DNA of 34,947 nt from Bifiguratus adelaidae (taxonomy: Eukaryota > Mucoromycota > Endogonomycetes > Endogonales), in contig MVBO01000153.1 of assembly GCA_002261195.1 (NCBI GenBank), positions 1 to 34,947 on the forward strand, given 5' to 3'. Positions 30,619 through 34,947 of this stretch are shown piece after piece; positions within the stretch are counted from its first letter, which is position 1; every line of letters begins with the position of its first letter. Position numbers and translations under genes: made by a program. A model generated the notes under the pieces. The model searched no databases. It was not told the origin of the DNA and saw only the letters and a program-made list of their open reading frames with translations.

Positions 30619-33029
30619 CTAATAACGTCGAGGAGGCGGTGGTGGAGGGCCTCGTGAGGCAATAAATACGCCAATGATCACAACGCCTAGGAATGCAATT
30701 GCGCCAGGTAGCAAATACTCTTTTGGAAATGGCAAAGGATTGTCATCCATGAGACGTTCACGCTCCCGTGCAGACTGGGACTTTTTCGGTTTGGCATCCT
30801 GCAAGGAGTTGCCTCGAGTAAGGAGTTCTCGCTGACGTTGAATACGAGGTGACGGCGTGGATGATCCAGCGTGTATGGGTGTTGATGAGCCCTTTGTGCT
30901 TGCTTGATCATCGTCCACGGCAGGTCGATGAATCTCGGGCAAGGTCGAGGCCGCCAACACTTGCGTTGCAGATGCAAAGTCGTTTTCTGCCTTGTCTTCC
31001 GTGTCTCGGGCATAGGCATCCTTGACAAACAACAAGACACGGTCCAGTCCTTGCTTTTTGGCCAATGTCACCGAATCCCGCAGGTCCTCGTCACACGTCA
31101 TGGCTACTTGATCTCCTTCGTCGTCTTCATAATAGATGGCCAGTCGATACTCTTCTTCTTGTGGACTGGATACAATAGCTGCGCCTTCCAACGTACCATC
31201 ATGACCCACGTGAGCAAAAGAGTTGGAGAGATTGGACGTTTCGGAAAAGATTTTCTGCCGAATCAAATCGCGCAGTGCATCGAAGCTCGTGTACCGGGCA
31301 GTGATTCGATGCACTTTTCCGTTGAGACTCTTGAACTTGAAGGTAAAGGTATCCGTTGGTTGTTCGAGCAGATTGATACCGGGACGTGTTGGCTTGTTTT
31401 GACTTGAGGAAACTGCAGATCGAATTTCCTCTTGCACCACGCTTGCAGACTCGTTGGGCGTAATTTCAGGAAAATTTGCCAAAGCTGAGAAAGTGATGTG
31501 GGGTGTTGGCGACGCAGCACGCATTAAAGACGGAGAAGGCGTATGCGGACTTGAGTCATGGATGGGAAGCCCACTTGCCGATGTGGGATCCGAGAGCACA
31601 GATTCGCTCTCCGTGGCCTCATGTTCACCGAACGAAGACCAGAACTTATTCCAGATTGGCCCGCCATCCGTATCGGTCCCTTCAATGCTGTTGATCTATG
31701 CTCGAGTCTCAATAAACTCGTTCTGTGCGTTCTGTTCTCGTTCAAGTTTACCTGTTCCATGGTGGCCCATGTCAACTTCAGCACGTCAATCACTCCAATC
31801 ACCTGGTCTAACTCGTCCACCACGGGTAGGTTGAGATAATGTCCATCTGTGTACATGAGTCCGCGAAAGGATGACAAATCTGGAGCTAACCTACCATGCA
31901 TCTTGCGTAATGCTTCCATAATGGATGTTTCGGGTGTAGCAGTGTCTGGTTGTGGAGTCATGACCCGAACTACAGAGCATGTTTCTGGATTCAAGCCAGC
32001 GGCAATGACTCGAAGGACAATGTCCTTGCTCGTAAATATTCCAGCCAAGCTGGAGGACTCCATAACAAGCACGGCTGTCGTGTGATGCGTCTTCATCAGC
32101 TTTGCCACGTCACGGACATTCGTGCGCACCGTCACTTCAACCGGCTCACTGCCGGCAAGGACTGAGCTCAAGTCTGGGCAAGACATTCTCTCGCGCAATA
32201 CCTCCATGTATTGCATGAGCTGAACTGGTCCATTATTCCATTCTCGCTCCACGCCTTCCAATGCGTCATACAGCTTCTTGGAGGATCCAAAGGCACGTTC
32301 CATCTTGTCAATGGCCTCATAGAGACATTTTGTGATATCCAACAGTCCGAAAATGTCACCTTCCTCATTGCAGACGGGCTGGCAAGCAGAGATGAGAATG
32401 CAATTGCGCGCGTAGCCGTATTCATCGCCACCTACCAAATGTCTGAAACCTCGTTGCACCATGAGACTAAGAGCGTCATTGGCGGACGTGTCGGCAGTGA
32501 CACACATCGGACCCCTGGTCATAATTTCAGAGACGATACAATGTCTGCGACATAGGAGCTTTGCATTAGACATGCTATGACGTGTCTATTCTTCACCTAC
32601 CGTGCATCCAAACCTTCGGCAACGACACGATAGGCAAGATCTTTGGCCGTGAAAATGCCAGACAAATGATCGTCCTCATCGACCACAAGAATGGAATCTG
32701 CTCTCTTCGCTGCCATCATCTGAGCCGCGTCCAAGACAGTCATACTCTCGGGAACCGTCAGAGCCTGCGCAGGTCGAAGTGAAGAGACAGTGCCTGGATT
32801 CCGCTTGGAAGAACGTAACCCAGTGTGGCGCCGCTTTGACAGGCCCTGTTCAACCTTTTTGCGTATTTGCTACAGACCATGCAAGGTTAAAAGTCTCGCT
32901 TGCTGTCAACCGTCGTATTGACCATCGTCTTACCTCATCTCGCAGGCTCTGACGTTGCCTACTTGTCGTCGTTTCAACTTCAGACCTCGCATCTTGTGGC
33001 CCGCGCGACCTCTTTGACGTGGTAGACAT
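30619..33029 (-). CDS. mug70: CBS and PB1 domain protein with C-terminal membrane anchor (Mug70 type)
   Basis: Fungal protein with four CBS motifs (two adenosyl-ligand-binding Bateman modules) and a PB1 interaction domain; its molecular role is poorly known, and S. pombe mug70 is meiotically up-regulated. Four exons in phase, 33029-32934, 32869-32601, 32544-31752 and 31695-30619, give 744 residues. The first Bateman module shows ALTVPESMTVLDAAQMMAAK, SGIFTAKDLAYRVVAEGLD and MTRGPMCVTADTSANDALSL. The second shows VTVRTNVRDVAKLMKTHHTT, FTSKDIVLRVIAAGLNPE and GVIDVLKLTWATMEQ. PB1 follows as FTFKFKSLNGKVHRITARY, with acidic YYEDDEGDQVAMTCDEDL further on. The last 30 residues hold a hydrophobic span (LLPGAIAFLGVVIIGVFIAS) and a Pro/Arg tail, so it looks tail-anchored. 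The N-terminus is basic and Ser/Thr-rich. Confidence 0.9.
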
Positions 33030-33202
33030 GCTTTCTCCGCCTCAATGTCAATGAAGAGTGAGAGACTGAGCGTGCAAGAGTGAGAGAGAAGAGGCGTGAA
33101 GAAAACAAGCGTTGCAAGCAAGGCACGCGTGTGTCCATAAAAGGAAATCGGTCGGCCAACCTTTTGTCTCGCGCATCTTCTTCTTGCTTCGCATTGTGGA
33201 CC
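33030..33202. promoter_or_regulatory. Shared divergent promoter of the CBS-PB1 gene and ICP55
   Basis: 173 bp separating two start codons. It is purine-rich on the plus strand near the middle (gagagagaagagg) and carries no TATA box or CACGTG element. Both transcription starts must lie here, so the 5' leaders are short. Confidence 0.4.
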
Positions 33203-34879
33203 ATGTTGCGGCAATCATTGGCTGTACATAGAGCAGGAAGTAAGAGGTGGGGTGCTCGCAGTAGAGGGTGCAAGTCACTGTCTGTGAAAACCAACGTTTC
33301 CTGGCAAGGCACGCCAACAGGCAAGTCGATCGATCAATGTGTTTGCATTGGCTCTTCTTGACCGTTCCAACGCAGCGGCCTTGTTTGTGCGCCGGACTAT
33401 TGAGCCTCAACATGCGCTCAACCATACTCGTTCCTTCTTTCACAAGGCGGATGCCAGTAAGGTTGCGCAGAAGCAAACGTTTGGGCAACCTACTTGGCGG
33501 ACTCACCCAGAACTTGTCAAGGAAGGTGAAAGTACGTCTAGCCATACGTCATGTAGCCTCGTGGAATATAGATTCTGACGTCTTGCTCTAGTGACCCCGG
33601 GTCTTTCTAAGATGGAATACGAATTACGCCGAACAAAACTGATGGCATCCTTGCCGTATAATAGTGTGGTCGTTTGCTTGGGATACAAGACGAGATACAT
33701 GTCTCAACGTGTGTTGTGAGTAGTTCAGGAAGCTTTTGAGGAGTGTTGCTGAAATGCACATAGCTATCCTTTCCATCAAAATACCGACTTTTATTACCTG
33801 ACAGGTATAGGCGATGTCTCTCGAGGGTATAAGTCTTGCTCACATTCACAGGCTTCAATGAGCCCGATTCTGCCGTCATATTAGGTAAGGGAAACAAAAC
33901 GAATTTGCGTGCACCACTCGCTCATTGTTTATTTATAGAGCACGACAACTCTGAGCGCGGTTACAAAATGACCATGTTTGTGCCTCCCAAAACCGCGGAA
34001 GCCGAGTTATGGGATGGGCCACGCACTGGCCTTGAAGGCGTTAAGGAAATGTTTGATGCCGATGAGGTGAACCATTACCCTTGCGAGCGATAGACCATAT
34101 CTGATGTCCTTCCACAGGCATTTGAATCATCGCGCTTCCTGTATAGACTAAAGGATATCCTGGATCAATACCAACATGTATTCGTAGACATGCCTCCAAC
34201 AGCCCCTAGCATCCTGAGCAAAGAGTTTTTGAAACGTCTCACTGAAGAGAGAGCAGGTGAGGTCCGGCGGATACAATACCAACTAATCATCGATAGTCAA
34301 GCCTCCCGAGTCCATGCGACCGCAATCCTCCTTTTGGCCAACATTAAGAACAGAGCGAACGATATCCTCTCTGAGTCCCTTGATACAAGAATTGCGGCTG
34401 ATCAAGAGTCCAGCAGAGGCAGCCCTCATGCGCAAATCAGGCGAGATCTCTGCCAAATCCTTTATACAAGTAGGCAACAGTGAGATGAACTCACGCATCC
34501 ACTGACGCTCTTCCAGACCATGAAGTTTACCGATCCATCTAAATCGGAACATCAATTATGGGCGAAATTGGATTACGAGTGTCGCATGCGCGGTAGCTCC
34601 ATGTTGGCCTACGTACCCGTCGTCGCGGGCGGAAAAAACGCGCTCTCGATGCACTATGTACGCAACGATATGCCCTTACGGTAAGTTGAGATGCATTCCA
34701 CGGCCTGCCTATTGACGGCACTTTTCAGGGATGGTGACCTCGTCTTGTTGGACGGCGGTGGTGAATATGCCGGCTACGCTAGCGATATCACGCGCACCTG
34801 GCCCGTCAACGGCACCTTTTCACCCGCCCAAAAACAACTCTATCAAGCCGTTCTCAATGTTCAAAAGAAATGCATCAAG
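33203..34879 (+). CDS. ICP55: Mitochondrial X-Pro aminopeptidase (intermediate-cleaving peptidase), cut by window edge
   Basis: Metallo-aminopeptidase of the M24B (pita-bread) family that trims one residue from mitochondrial proteins after presequence cleavage, stabilising them (N-end rule). Ten exons in phase, 409 residues visible: 33203-33320, 33376-33531, 33592-33715, 33764-33804, 33852-33884, 33939-34066, 34118-34256, 34297-34469, 34517-34680 and 34729-34879. The N-terminus is basic and Ser/Arg-rich with few acids ([20 protein letters not shown]), fitting a matrix presequence. The N-domain has [37 protein letters not shown] and [19 protein letters not shown]. The catalytic domain opens with [20 protein letters not shown], and the first two metal-binding Asp are in [20 protein letters not shown]. 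The remaining His and two Glu ligands lie beyond the window. Intron 1 is GC-AG. Confidence 0.93.
33321..33375 (+). other. GC-AG intron joining the ICP55 presequence exon to the mature part
   Basis: Fifty-five-nucleotide intron, donor ACAG/GCAAGT, acceptor CAACGCAG, phase 1. No in-frame ATG exists at the start of exon 2, so exon 1 is needed for initiation. The intron itself would leave a different, open frame if retained. Confidence 0.7.
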
Positions 34880-34947
34880 GTAAGCTTCACCGAGGGAATC
34901 GGCATGTATGGGTAAAAGCTTAGTGGATTTGACCTAGATGTGCACGG

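Overview
The window is nuclear DNA from a filamentous-type fungus. The evidence is a dense set of intron-rich genes (most introns about 47-62 nt, with GTAAGT-like donors and CTGAC/CTAAT-like branch sites). It also comes from fungal or fungus-enriched families: CFT1, SPT7 with a bromodomain, a CBS-PB1 protein of the Mug70 type, a UPF0658 Golgi protein, ICP55 and a fungal GT2-like enzyme. I cannot place it more precisely from sequence alone. No tRNA, rRNA, CRISPR array or intact transposon was seen.

Layout. 1-739 (-): 5' half of the Miro GTPase gene GEM1, cut by the window edge. 910-1998 (+): ribosomal protein eS4. 2100-3389 (+): cytosolic tyrosyl-tRNA synthetase. 9018-3514 (-): CFT1, the CPSF160-type subunit of the mRNA 3'-end machinery, in many exons. 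9199-13375 (+): SPT7, a SAGA scaffold, divergent from CFT1. 15231-13549 (-): ORC5. 15705-17457 (+): UPF0658-like multi-span membrane protein. 18279-17608 (-): an acidic ORF of unclear status. 20439-18333 (-): GT2-like membrane glycosyltransferase. 20.9-25.9 kb: a gene-poor stretch holding two decayed-looking minus-strand coding relics, one with right-handed beta-helix character and one unrecognised. 25889-29383 (+): class-3 (DAG-lipase-like) lipase. 29444-30547 (+): THG1. 33029-30619 (-): CBS-PB1 protein. 33203-34879 (+, running off the window): mitochondrial X-Pro aminopeptidase ICP55.

Except for the 5-kb relic region the locus is very compact. Divergent pairs (GEM1/eS4, CFT1/SPT7, ORC5/UPF0658, CBS-PB1/ICP55) share promoters of about 170-470 bp. 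Convergent pairs end 70-175 bp apart, and two tandem pairs are only 60-101 bp apart. There is no operon or secondary-metabolite-cluster logic; these are mostly housekeeping genes for translation, mRNA processing, transcription, replication, lipid/glycan metabolism and mitochondria.

The most notable signals are: repeated use of GC-AG introns (five good cases, all with a GCAAGT donor); an ACGCGT box plus a poly-A tract just upstream of ORC5; CACGTG elements in three promoters; the 60-bp DAG lipase/THG1 gap with two upstream AUGs; and the decaying relics at 20.9-24.5 kb. I did not find a convincing new multi-gene system.
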